Source: Numida meleagris (Eukaryota > Chordata > Aves > Galliformes > Numididae). Taken from it: a stretch of DNA of 64,000 nucleotides. This document shows, in pieces, positions 24,357-36,528 of this stretch (positions are counted from its first letter, which is position 1; every line of letters starts with the position of its first letter). Below the pieces are notes generated by a model. That model had not been told where the DNA came from. It did no database searches and saw only the letters and a program-made list of their open reading frames with translations. Location: contig NC_034414.1 in the NCBI RefSeq assembly GCF_002078875.1, positions 35,672,826 through 35,736,825 on the forward strand. Direction: 5' to 3'. A program made the position numbers and the translations under genes.

Positions 24357-25224
24357 GTGCACAGACTTGCATGCACATACACCATCATAGCAAAGTTTGA
24401 AAAAGATACTAGGAAACGATACCATCGTGATTAAAGATACTTAATAGAGCTTTCTCTGTTATTTTTGTTAGTGCTATAAAATGAGGAAGCATGCCATTAT
24501 ATAAAAATTCCTCATACCTTGGCTCCATGTAGTCCCTTCTAGTTTTAATGGAAATACAAACAATAACTATATTTTTTAATGTGAGCATTTTTACAGTAAT
24601 ATCTATCTTGAAAAAAATACAAATGTATATTATTTTTGGTTGAGCGTCTCAGTGACACTTTATGGAGTAGTTTGTCTTTTTTATGTAATTCTGGTATAGG
24701 CATTCTGCAGTGTATTGTTTTTCAATGTTTTAGCAATTTTGAAGTACGACACGTGAGTTAAAAAAGTGCCATTCTAAGTAATGTTTAACAGGTTATTTTA
24801 AAATTCCTTGCCCTCCAGAATGTTGTGGAATTTTAACATAGTGTACATAGATCACGGATGTCAATCTAAGTGAAAAGAAACTTCTTTCATTGTATGTTTT
24901 CTCCATTATTTGAGTACTGGTTGCTAGAAAATTATAGATATGCTTATTTTTAGTTGCTGGAGTTTAGCTTCTAATATTTATGGTAAATACAGAAGAGTTA
25001 TCAATTGGAGACCAAAAACAAAAATTTGGCCTTACCTTCCATGCTTATCTCAGTTTTTCTCAGTAATGTGATCATGTTTGTCAACCGAAAAAAATAACAT
25101 ATATAATTTTTTTTAAGTACAAATTTTGTTCTTTGTTTATAATGTAATCTTTTGTTGCTACATCTACAGAATACTGCAGTGGATTTAATATCAGTGAAGC
25201 TTATTCTGTATAAAAGATGCAATG

Positions 25225-25230
25225 AATAAA
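25225..25230 (+). terminator. AATAAA polyadenylation signal, distal candidate
   Basis: ATGAATAAAATACTAAG followed about 20 nt later by GT-rich TACTGTGTATAATGTTCAGT. Use of this site would give a 3' UTR of about 3.5 kb. Confidence 0.4.
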
Positions 25231-25250
25231 ATACTAAGATGCTTACTGTG

Positions 25251-27660
25251 TATAATGTTCAGTTTAGTTGCCTACTACATTTTTGAAGGCAAAGCACCCA
25301 ATTATCTCTTTCACATACACGGAGATGAAATGTAGCATTAAATTGTGCTAAACTGAATGCATCGCATCAAATGTTTAAGGAATTCCTTGATGGAGGGAGG
25401 TGGGAAGGGGAAGGAGTCCATCTTACTGAATCTCTTCTTTTAAACTGCAGAATTTTGCAAGATATGTACCCAGTGATTAATGTGCTGTGCCTCTTTCTGT
25501 GGGTAATGTACCCCTCTTTCATGCTGAATACGTGCAGACCTCAAAAGAGACAGGATGGAAGACGTTCTGTTTAGCTGTGTAACGCATGTTAAATTCTGTG
25601 GCTCGTATGATCTCTCACATTTTTCACTTGATTGATCTGCTGAGCAAGAAAGGCTGCGATTATGGAAATCAGGTTTTCAGATTTCTACCATGCTAGATGA
25701 ATGGTTAAAAAATGAAAACACTCTTCTACAATTGTTTTTTTCCTTGTAGTTTTTAAACGAGTAAAAAAAACTGCATTGTGAGGTCAACTTTAAATTCTCT
25801 GAATTTCAGATTATTTGTCACAATTCTTCTAGGTGTATAGGATAAATCCAAGTTTTAACTGAAAACTTGTTACTAGTACTGTTTTTAGCTCTTGTGCGTG
25901 CAGCATATATGCCTAGTTTGTTTCTTTGAAGCATCATGAGAAGTATGGCTAATTCAGAAGTAGCTGCAAAAACGTGATACTTTCATATCTGAACACTGTT
26001 TTTTTTTTTTTTTTTTTGTAAATCGTAACACTTTGAGATGCAGGCGCATTTTAATCTAAAATTGGATGCATCTTCCCTGTAACTCACTGAAAATCTCAGA
26101 TTGCTGTATCAAAGATCCACATCTCTGTGGAATCTGAAGCATAATGCTGTGTTCAGGCTTTGCGACAGACCACAATTTTCTGATGAGCGGCTGTCCTAGG
26201 GAACCTAGGTGTAAAATTAATATTTGTTTCATTTTTTTCCTTCAACTAATTTGCACAACTTCCGTGGAATCAGAAGGAATGAATTTGATCTGTCATCATG
26301 GCTAATGAAAGTAACCAGTTCCTTTTTTTTACTGAGAATTTTTTTCCCACGTATACAGATGGTGCATGATATACCTGTTACCCGTGTGTTTCTCATCTTC
26401 CTTTTAAGATACAATGCATGTGTGCTTGTACCTGGTATTTCTCTTGCTGAATTGAATGTTACTGGTTCACAGCCAACATTCTGGTGCTTTTATATTATGG
26501 AATAGTGTTTAACATACCTGATAACATTAATAATAATTTGTCCCTCACTCTTTCATTTGGTGTGATTTAGAAAACACAGAGAATTAAACACTTTCTCTGA
26601 AAGCCTACAGTGTAATAACTTACTTTTTCAGTCTCTGAGTATGATAATGAAAGGCTGTTGTTTCAGACTGTTTGAATTAGGAGAAGGGAAGGCAATCTCC
26701 TGGTGGTGTTTCCAGCCATGACTGCCTGACGTTTTAAAGTAGTCTGTATTTGATCTCTAGGATGCTCCACGTAGATCTTTGAGATGCAAATCTCTGCAAA
26801 TCTTGTCACGTTAATACTTGTTCTGGTTTATCTTACCTATATTTTACCTGTCTTTAGTGGTGGCTTGTGACAAGCACAGGATGAACAAGGTGGTTGAGGA
26901 GCTTTGCTAGGATGGCCTTGTCACTGCTTCAGGGGCAGATGGGCTTAATTGGAGAGTACTTCTGGCTGCTCGTGTGACTAGCCAGTCCAAATACTGTAGC
27001 TGCAGCTTATGTTTTCCCCTGCATCACAGTATCACAATCTGCCTGTTCTTACAGATTTTTTCTGCTTTACACATGAAGAGCTGAAGGGAAAGCAAACTAG
27101 CTGTTCTCATCTTCTGCAGTTCTCTCAGCTTTGCCACTGATGAGAATGTCTGGGACTCTTAAATCATTCTTGCTTGGTTTTACTTAATTAAGTTTGGAAA
27201 ATGTATGGAATGTAAGTTATGAATTGAAGTTGTTTTTTTCCACAGATGCTTCACCAGCTCACCATTTCACCGTACAAGTTGCTATTAAATTACAGACAGT
27301 GTGACCTGACTTTGCAGTGTCCACTTAGTCCTCTTGACCCTATGCAAGAGTGGGGAATGAAGAAGAGATCAAGAAAACTGCCTCAAAAAAATCCTGTTTT
27401 GAACAGCTGCGTCTTAAAATACTTAGATGAGGGTATTAAACACAGAATGTAACAAACATTATCAAGAAATAAATATTTGTCTGTAGTTCATTACTGAAAT
27501 ATGTATGTGTATACAAATGCTTTTTTTAAAAACTTAGTAATGAAGTAGATGTTGATAACAGCAGTTCTGTAAATAGTAACAGATGGCCAGTCTGCTACAG
27601 ATAGTTATTGATTACAATTCTGCTGTTAAGTTTTGAAAACTGAATGTAAACAGGCATGAG
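25251..27660. other. Non-coding DNA after ARHGAP5
   Basis: Unique AT-rich DNA with a T17-18 run near 26000-26017. No family-level similarity was seen in any frame, and no CR1. Confidence 0.7.
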
Positions 27661-27976
27661 TTGGACAGAGAGGAACCTGTTGAGGTTCAACAGGGGCATG
27701 CGTAGAGTCCTACACCTGGGAAGGAATAACCGCATGTAATCAGTACAGGTGCTGACCTGCTGGAGAGGAGCTCTGCGGAGAAGGACATGGGTGTCCTGGT
27801 GGACAACAGGTTGGCCATGAGCCAGCAGTGTGCCCTGGTGGCCAAGAAGGCCAATGGCATCCTGGGGTGCATTAAAAAAAGCATGGCCAGCAGGTCAAGG
27901 GAGGTGATCCTTCCTTGCCCTCTACTCTGCCCTGATGAGGCCACATCTGGAGTACTGTGTCCAGGTCTGGGCTGCT
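27661..27976 (+). mobile_element. CR1 LINE internal fragment, little diverged, no 3' tail
   Basis: Very recognisable end of the CR1 reverse transcriptase region: GAGGAACCTGTTGAGGTTCA, GAGTCCTACACCTGGGAAGG, GGAGAGGAGCTCTGCGGAGA, GTCCTGGTGGACAACAGGTT, AAGAAGGCCAATGGCATCCT, TGGAGTACTGTGTCCAGGTC. It ends abruptly before the 3' UTR and the terminal octamer repeat. The open frames on both strands (27687-28110) are this relic. Confidence 0.93.
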
Positions 27977-30900
27977 CTGTATCTAATTTTGTTATCCTCT
28001 CTGTGAATTCTCTAGCTAGTCTAACTTTGTCATCGTTACTGGTCACACAAATAAGCCTGATCTTATGTCCTTTATTTAACTGTGCTAGAGCTGAAAAGTA
28101 TCACAGGTGACTTTCTTTGTTGCTTCTTGTCATATATATTTTTTTCCTTAATTAGTCTTAAAGTTAAAATTTGTAACATAATCTTAACATTTGTCTCCTC
28201 TAAAACATTCTGAGTCCCACATAAAAAAAAGTCTGTCATTATTCTTAAGTCCCTGTCTGTCTGCTTGTTTGTATGCGCTCCTCTCTGATTTTGGCTATGC
28301 AGGACCTGGGGCAGTGTGACCTCTGTCTGTGTCTGGAGGTTCTGTATGCTAGGAGGTGGTCCTTAACAAAAGAGTGCTGAAACAGACAGTACCCAGTTTA
28401 AAAGGGAAAGGATAAAAGCTACGGATTCTGAGCTTATCAGGAAGGTAAAGATGCTTGCCTTCGCTGGGGGTCTTCTTTGTGCTACAGCTTTGTTTTTAGG
28501 GTGCTTTCAAGTCTTAATGATGTTGTAAAGGGAGGAGGGGATGGAAAAACTCTTGCCTATATTCTCACTAAGCTCAAGGGCCGGTGTTGATCTTGTACTG
28601 AGTTCCTTGCATCTGATGGAAAGTCATTGATTAGCAGGTGACCATCAACTAAAATCGAAACAACTGAAATGGGAATAAAAACAGCAATTTTTATTTGTTC
28701 ATTGGCATCCCTGTTCCTGAACCCTACTGCCACAAGAGTCTTCTGTTGATGTTTTTTTCAACAGAAAATAGTGTTGATTGGTAATGTCACCATGATCTGT
28801 GGTTTTAAGGTGCCTTTATACCTCTTTGGAGCTGGCTGGATTTATGTGCCACAATATAAAGCTACCCTGGCCTGAGGTGCTTCTAGAAAAGTAGAAATCA
28901 AACTGTGTTCTCCTTTGGCTTGTATGTGACACTGTCAAGCATTATTTTTTTTCTCTTCAAAGAAAGCAGTTTGTAAGAGAAATGAGAGGGCTGTGCTGTT
29001 GTCTGCCAGAGGTGTATTTTTGTAGCATGGTAGTGACAAGGTGCAGTAAATACCCAGATCACTGAATGAGGACATGAAAGTAGTGTATGAAGACATGAAT
29101 CCTGCTGGAATCATTTGGAAGACTGTACATGGCAGAGAAAGTGATTTGTAGAACAAATTATCCTCTCAATCATGACTGCTTTTCCTCTTTAAAGGAATTT
29201 CATGTTTTTTTTCTCTAGGAGGCAGGAGAACTGGTGTGCATGTGATGTAATTGCTAAAGCTGAGCTCTGACCCAGAGGGGAAATGAGCAAATAATTTGGC
29301 ATCAGAGACAGCCTAGGAGACTACAGATACTTATGGCCCAAAGTAACAGGGAGAAACCAGTTGCTTCTATTTTTCTCCAAGACCAAGTGCTTCTCATATG
29401 CTGCAGAGCAGGGTCTTGCAGCTCCATTTGAATTTTGACCACTGCCCCACTTCCAGTATTCCACCCAAAACACTGTCCATCATGAAACTGCTTTTAAGCT
29501 ACTGCTCTGCAAGTAGATTGAGTTTGATTTTCTGAGATACTCCTTTTTTATTATTCCTTATTCCCCAAACCCCCCACCCCAGGGAACAGAGGAGCTGTGA
29601 ATCCGGGATCTGGAGTTTCTTCAATGTGAATGAAGAGGTTCTGCTGCAGGGCATTTTCATTTGGGTGTGCTTGGAGTTAGATCTTCTCCTCCTTTGCACT
29701 CCAAGAACGTAGGTTTGCAAACTGCTGGGCTTGCTACAAAACCTATTTTTTTCCTCCCTAAATTTGCTGAGAAGGAGTGGGCTGAGGGGAGTGTCTTCAT
29801 GCAGTTATTCATAATTAACTTTGGGATGGGTGCCCAGAGCCCTAGGCTTGCAGATTTTCAGAAATGTAAAGAAAAAAATAACTTACAGCCTCTAGGAGCC
29901 TGACTTTGCCTCCTAGATACTAGTTAAGGAAACTTAACTAGTTACTCAGTTATTTTGGTTCCATGCAGTTCTTGCACTGAACAATAGTTTAAAAAAAAAA
30001 AAAAGTATGTTCTGAACTCATTTAGAGGATAAATGTCTCTCTGTGCTGAATTAATCTGAGAGGCAGAGGATGGGGAAGCAGTTGCTTTCTTGGAGTAAGT
30101 TGATATGGCTATTAAATGAAGGACTACTAGAAGACGTGCTGAGTATGACCAAACTGGCCATGCAACTGGTTTAGCTCATCAGTAAATAGCTGAGGAGGGG
30201 GAATTTCAAGAGAGTTGAAGTGTTAAACTAAATTGGAGGAAATTTTTATGATGGGTATATTTTCCCAACCAGTGTTTTCAGTATCTTCTGAATGCATTTT
30301 TGTATTATGAAGACATGTTCCAACCTTTTCTAGCACTGCAGTGGTCTTAGCTGGCACCAAATCAAGCTTGGTGGGGACTGAGGAGATGCTGAAGACAGTT
30401 TGCACCAACCTGGCCCTTTCATTGTAAGAACCAAAAGCTTTAAAAGAAATACGTGGTCTTCTCTGTTTTCATGTTGGAAAAGTGATTTTCCTACCTGAAC
30501 AAAGATTCTCGGAAATATACTTGATTTAGCCAAATCTGCAATTTAAATGGTTTAATAAAAAAAAAAAAATCCTAATGCGCATTTTTGTTGTTGAATTGCA
30601 AACAACATTTTACCTGTTTCCTCAATAAAAAACAAATAATGAGAATTCAGTATTCAAGGAAAGGTTTTGAATTAGCTAAGTATTCCTCTGGAAATATCTA
30701 TGAAGTATTCACATTGAAAGGAATACTTGCTTATTGTTAGTTTTCGTACTGGTATCCCAATGTTGTGAGTAGCATATTTTTTTATGGCATTGTGTAAGTA
30801 TATTTCATTTGAAGGCATACTAAAGATGTTTTTAAACTATTAAAATTGTACTGGGTAGTTTCAAAAACTCTTCCCGGTAGCCAAGCTAAATCTTCTTTAC

Positions 30901-33450
30901 TGCAGGATAAACTCATTTCTTCATTCAAGTGGACACAGTGAATATTTATCACTGTCAGCTTTATGGTGACCTTTAGATGCTGAAAGACTGCTACCTCCAA
31001 TGCTTTCCACAGTTTTTTTCTTCTTTATCTAAACAACGCATTCCTGTAAGCTTTTTTACAGGTTATATTTATAAGCCTTTGTGATATTTCTACTGCTTTT
31101 TGAGGCCTCTTACAGCTATATAACTTAATGTTGGTGGTCCAAACTGGGCATAGTCTTGAGCGCTCTACTAACACTGGGTACAACAGTATAATATCTTCAC
31201 ATCTTGCAGACAGTGTGGACAGCTATTTACCCCTAAAGCTTATTTTCTAAAAACCCCAAATGTTACTGTCAGTGTATATTTTTAAAATAGTGTCGGGCAA
31301 AGAGGGGGACTGGCTTTAGCTGAAGCTCACGAGGCCCAGGTTCTTCTCTTGCCTTGTTCAGTGTGTCTCTGTCCACTCGAGGCACTGGGAGCTGTTTGGC
31401 TGCAGGTGCCTTCTCATTATGTGCCTGAGTGTCAGGGAGAATGTGCTGCTATGGGGCTGCTGAAGGTCTGCCTTTCCAAGAAGTCAAGAGGCAGTTTTCA
31501 TTATTTGCCACTCCTGAGATAGCTGTTCAATCATGCTGCAACTCTGTGATCCAGCACTGTCATCGAGAAGGATGACAGAGAAAGCATAAAAGAGACAGTC
31601 ACCCTTAGATAAAAGCAAAAGCAGCCTTACAAATGGGTTGCTGAATTAAGTGGTCTGGAACAGAAGATGCGGCTTAGCACATACACTTAATTCAGTTGTT
31701 CTGTTTTCCTCAGTTATCATAGCATGCTTGCTTTAAAAATACTAAAATTGCTCATTGAAGTTTCTAGAATTAATGATTTTTCTTTAAAGCATACTTAAAA
31801 TATTTGAGAGAAATACAGTGAGGTGATGTAAGTTAGATGCCTTCACTTCTGTATTACTTTGCTATATTCAGAATGTGAAAATGCTTCCTGTACCTCAGCA
31901 TATCTAGTTAACACATTACAACTCTTCATTTCTATCAATTTTAGACTAAGAATTTTCTTGCAGCATTTTTTTCTTTTGTTTGTAAAGAGATATGTGCTGT
32001 TGTATAAATGATGCAAATGTCTTTGGCACTGAATCCCATGATAGAGATCTCATTTAGTACATACTAACTGAAGATTTAATGCCATGTTTTTATAAGGTTT
32101 GTGGACTATTAAATTTATGGCTCCCTTCATCTGTTCCTGTGCTAGCTAAAAGTAACAACTGCAACAGCAAAAACAAAAAAACAATCAAGCCCTCCTCCTC
32201 CCCCTTTAATTTGTAGAAGAAAGTCTGTGATTTGTGTTCTTTGAATGCAACTGTCCTCTCATTTTCTCACTTCCTTTACATTCACAAGAAGCTAAATCCG
32301 TAGCACTGCAGTGTGACTTCTCATTGCAATTCTTAGCAATAGAGGCCATCAATCAGGTTATGCTGGTTTTGTGCTGCAGTATCAATATCTCTCCCTTCAG
32401 CCTTTACTGTTGACACTGCACTCCAAAATACAAAAGCAGCAGTTTCTTAAATGATAAAGCAATTAACTTACAGTACATCTGTGAAAGGTGATAATGTGAT
32501 AGGATATTTTCTTAAAGCAATTCTGTTAGGATCCATATTTCTCTAATGTTTTTGGTGATACAGATTTATGCATACGTGCTATACAATGCATTGTATGTCA
32601 TTCTAGAAATGCAATATGTGAATGTGAGGGTTTTATTTACAAAAGTTTGGGGTAACCATAGGACCTATTATTTGTGAAACCACTGCTGAAATCGGTAATA
32701 TATATAGTATGTAGTATAGTGTGTATATACATAGTACAATAAAGTATCTGTATATAAATATATTTTTCCCCATCTAGTAGGTATGTCTATTTTTGAGGTA
32801 CTAACACAAGATTAATTTCTTCTGTTTCTACCTCAATTATGTGATCAGTATTCATCTGAAACATTATTAAGATATGTCTGTGAAACAAGAAGGGGTTTGC
32901 TGGGGTGCTGATCATGTTATCGAAGACTGTTTTTGAGGTAAGGGTGGAAGAGAAGGATCTCTAGTGCACTCATATCACTGGCTTTCAGCACACCACTTTG
33001 AATAGGCACCCAAAAACTCATACTGCTTTATCTGCAATAGGTGACTTTTGACTAGCAAAGGCCTTGCTGTCTATGTGGTTTGGATAAACTAAACTCTTAA
33101 TGATTCCCCCTTCTGTCACGATTGTTTCAGTGCTTTGGAGGATAGAATGTTATCCGTTTGGCCAGCAAATGGTTATTTTATTCCCAGCAGCAGTTCTGTG
33201 TTGGGCTGTCATGTGTTCACATGCTCTCTGATGGCAGGGTAGGATGCTGCCTAGCCTGGGGCTTCTCGCCTTTAGCCAGAGCTGTGGGCCACAGCTAAGC
33301 TGGTACTTCAGCTGAGCTTCACAGCTGGGCCTCAGGGCTCAGTGGGTGAGTGTCTCTGCGATAACGAGACAAAAAGAAAGCACATACCTAGGCAAGTAAA
33401 AATCTACCCTAAGAGTGTTTCTTTTCAAAACTGAAAGGGCTCCAAACAGT
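27977..33450. other. Unannotated intergenic DNA
   Basis: About 5.5 kb without a recognised gene or transposon. Minor features are an A14 run near 29990-30004, AT-rich TATATA-type sequence at about 32697-32765, and a GC-richer patch at 33200-33350 with an 8-bp palindrome (AGCTGTGG/CCACAGCT, 33280-33296). Confidence 0.65.
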
Positions 33451-33854
33451 ACTCTGGGGTGCACTCGCCCCAGCACTGCCACTGGGCGAGGGAAGGGATT
33501 GTCCTGTGCTATGCTGTGCAGCCTCACCTCAAGCACTGTGTGCAGCCTTGGGAGTGGCAGTATATAAAGTTATATATATAAAGTATATGAAGCTGTTAGA
33601 GAGTGGCCAAAGGAGGTCTAAAAATGAGGAGCAGCTGAGGCCCCTTGGTTTGTTCAGCCCAGAGCAGGGGAGCTGAGGGGAGGCCTCATGGTGGCCTGCA
33701 GCTCCTCACAGGGGGCAGAGGGCAGCACTGAGCTCTGCTCTCTGGTGACTGTGACAGGGCCCAAGGGAACGGCATGGAGCTGTGTCAGGGGAGGGTCGGG
33801 CTGGGGGTTAAGGAAAGGTTCTGCACCAGAGGGAGGTGGGCATGGAACAGGCTG
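33451..33854 (+). mobile_element. CR1 LINE fragment, 3'-truncated, with AT insertion
   Basis: Matches the CR1 region spanning the end of the reverse transcriptase frame and the start of the 3' UTR: GGGCGAGGGAAGGGATTGTC, CTCAAGCACTGTGTGCAG, GAGGAGCAGCTGAGGCCCCT, TGGTTTGTTCAGCCCAGAGC, GGGGAGGCCTCATGGTGGCC, GAGCTCTGCTCTCTGGTGAC, GGGCATGGAACAGGCTG. A TATATAAAGTTATATATATA tract (about 33560-33585) interrupts it. It stops at ACAGGCTG without the CR1 terminus. The open frames at 33654-34181 derive from it or from flanking chance frames. Confidence 0.93.
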
Positions 33855-36450
33855 TTGTGTTTGCAAATTCTCCTCATTTATATAAATCTTTTGCACAGCA
33901 TCCTCTACCAAAGGCTTCAGTCTCCTCAGTCTGAAGTGTACGTTGCAGTGATCCTCGTGTTATCTCTTCAGTATCTGAATGCCTACCTTCTTTCTTTCCC
34001 TTCTTTGGGTTCCGGTTTTGGGAAGGGAATAAGTGCTGCATGGTTCTTGTGCTCAGCAATGCTAATTTGCAGCTCAGACAACAAACTAAGAAGAACACTT
34101 GCAAACCTTTTGCACATAGAAGCTGTTGGGCAATGCCATGCAAGTTCTTTCTGGTACTTGAACATCACTCTTTTGAAGTGATGGTTTCTATTGGCTGCTG
34201 GCCTCTAGCCTCAAAATATTTGCTGGGGTACAGGATACACCTGCTGGCCTATAGCCACAAAATATTTGCTGGGGGACAGGATACATCTGAGTCAGTGCTG
34301 CAGCAGAGAAACATGCAGTAAGACAGCAGATGTGTTCATAATAGACTGCCAGAGGCCAGGGGCTCACGCAGCCCCAAGTGCATAGTTGTGTAGGAAGAAG
34401 GACGGAATGCCTGCCTTGGAGATTCGATATCATGGGTCAAGACTCCAGGTTCAACCTGGGAGTTAGCCTCTTCTGTTCCTTTCCTCACTTTCTACCACAT
34501 CTCCCCTTACTGCATCACTCCTCTGAATGTTCACTCACGTTTTATTGCTGTGTTTTGATTTTTTTCTCTTGCAGATGTATTAGCTTCTATTTTGCCAGGC
34601 TAAAAATCTCTGTTCTGCCAATACTGTAACCTTTCTGAATCTCTTCTCTCAGCTATGGTGGTGTTCAGCAGATGTATTGTCACCTCAGAATTTGACCAAC
34701 ACACTGATAACTTCTTTGAATGCTACTTTAATTAATCAGTGTAGCTGTTAAAGAGAAGGAGGCTAATATGAGTCTGGGATGCAAAGTGTTGATAAAAGTT
34801 TCAGCTTAATGTTATGCCATTTGCTGTCATCTTTGTTTATGACCATTCAGTTTTCATTTGTGTAACTCGCACAGCTAGACCGGCCCTCAGTTAGAGGCTG
34901 CAGCATAACTGTACTGAATGGTTTATTAAAATTTAAGTGGGGGTATTTATAGCATTCTCTTCATCTGTGATGCTCATTTTTACGGAATAGAGTTACATGT
35001 GAAATCATCTCAGATCTGCTGTTGATCAACTGTTTTCCAGTGCGGCCAATTTTTGTTCAGCCTAGTGTGCAGAGCCCTGTTGTGCTGATTTCCCCTTCTA
35101 CCACCAACAAACCCAGTAACACACTGATTAGATGGAAATTTATGAATCATTTTGGTGGAGTGTTCATTTCTTTGAGTCTCATATTTCACTGGTTACATTT
35201 TCATTTTTAATGAGATTCTTGTTTTTGTGAGATTCTATTTAGCTACTGTAGACTGCCTAGAATTTAGAGTTTAATTCATTCAGTTTTATGGATGGATGGG
35301 TAAATAAATTTTCTTTCCATTAACATAAGTAGGCAAAGCATAATTTCTCAGACAAAGTAGACAGTGCTGTTCATTGAGTTCTCAGTGTGGTATCATTTCT
35401 ACTCTTTTCTTGAAACTGTGCACAGAACATCATCCAGATTTATCCTCTCCCAAGTTTTACCCTGTAGTGTGTCTTAGATGCGCATATATGACTTAAGCTC
35501 AGATTTCTGCTAAGCATTATTTTTTGGCTGAATGGAAAACCAGAGAATTAAGTATTTTCATATCTCTAAATCAGGTCCTCTTCTTTATTGTCTTTTAAAA
35601 AAAGTTTTTGCTTGAATCTGTTCATGGTCAGAAAATGAGTATATGTAGGAGGCAAATGCATCACTGAAATATCTCTGGCTTTTTTTGTATGCTGAGTAAT
35701 AACCCTTTTGTAAAAACTGACTATCCCTGTTTATTGGAGTGCATAAAAAATAATGATCTTCACCACAAGTTACTCCTGGAAAAGAGGTTTTATTTTCTAT
35801 AGTTGATACAGTGTGATGTTTGACCTTCCTGCTAAAAAAAAAGTGCTGTGAGAAATACATACAAGTTCACTTGAACCTTGGAGCATAGGAAATTTTATAG
35901 GATCAGAAATATAAAGACATAATGCATCAAGTCAGCATGATGGACACACCACCTCTGTACATTACAGGTCTTTTAACCAATTGTGAATTGTATTGAAGTG
36001 AGAGGAATGGTTGTGTGTGCTAGAGGCTAATCTCCTGAATAGAAAAGCCATTTGTTTTATTATTGTTAAGCTTCTTACACTGCAGGAACCTGCTGACATT
36101 CAGAAGTTTAAGGAGATAGGCAGAAGATAGTAAATATTGTAAAAAGATGTTTGTAAAGAAAACAAACTGATGCCTGAGCACATTATTTCCATTTAGAAGA
36201 TTTCCAGTGTTGCCTAAGTGTAATTCACCAGGGATAATTGATATTAATATTATTGAGTTTTGTTTTGGTGGTGCCAACATTGTTACTGCTGCTTTGTGTA
36301 TTTGCATACACATTTACTGTATGCTGAAAAGATTTGACTGTTTTGATTTGCAGCAGGTTAAAACACTTAATATTTAAAACAATACCAAGTCACTTCCACT
36401 GTTTGTTTCTGTTCCTGCACTAAAGAGTGCTATGTACATAAATATTGTTA
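33855..36450. other. Unannotated intergenic DNA
   Basis: Apart from the 46-bp tandem duplication, no recognised element. Overlapping short open frames on both strands at 33.9-34.6 kb reflect a locally GC-richer, stop-poor composition. Confidence 0.6.
34195..34286. repeat. 46-bp tandem duplication, two copies
   Basis: Two directly adjacent copies of a 46-bp unit beginning CTGCTGGCCT and containing CAAAATATTTGCTGGG differ at only four positions (42 of 46 identical). Confidence 0.95.
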
Positions 36451-36528
36451 GAGTTAGGGTAGTATGGTTAGGTTGTGGTTGGACTTGATGATCATGAAGG
36501 TCTTTTCCAACATGTGCAATTCTATGAT
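36451..36528 (+). mobile_element. CR1 3'-tail fragment
   Basis: GGTTGTGGTTGGACTTGATG, ATCATGAAGGTCTTTTCCAA, then CAATTCTATGATTAG is the sense 3' terminus of a CR1-type element. Upstream parts are missing, as expected for a severely 5'-truncated copy. Confidence 0.88.

Larger units (their letters stand above)
21769..25250 (+). other. ARHGAP5: ARHGAP5 3' UTR, end uncertain
   Basis: AT-rich, repeat-free sequence after the stop codon. AATAAA signals occur at 22083, 22833, 23405, 23639, 23881 and 25225. Those at 23639 and 25225 are followed by T/GT-rich DNA and are the best candidates for the main 3' end. Many ATTTA pentamers and a Pumilio-type TGTATATA (22874-22881) suggest post-transcriptional control (inference). 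Short open frames here (22335-22547, 24210-24434, 25001-25222) have no coding support. If polyadenylation uses the first signal, most of this span is intergenic. Confidence 0.6.

Noticed and set aside
27687..28110. Open frames of 107 and 119 codons on opposite strands
   Set aside because: They come from the CR1 copy at 27661-27976 and read into unrelated flanking DNA.
33654..34181. Open frames of 85-135 codons near the GC-rich patch
   Set aside because: They start in a CR1 copy and continue into flank without any family similarity.
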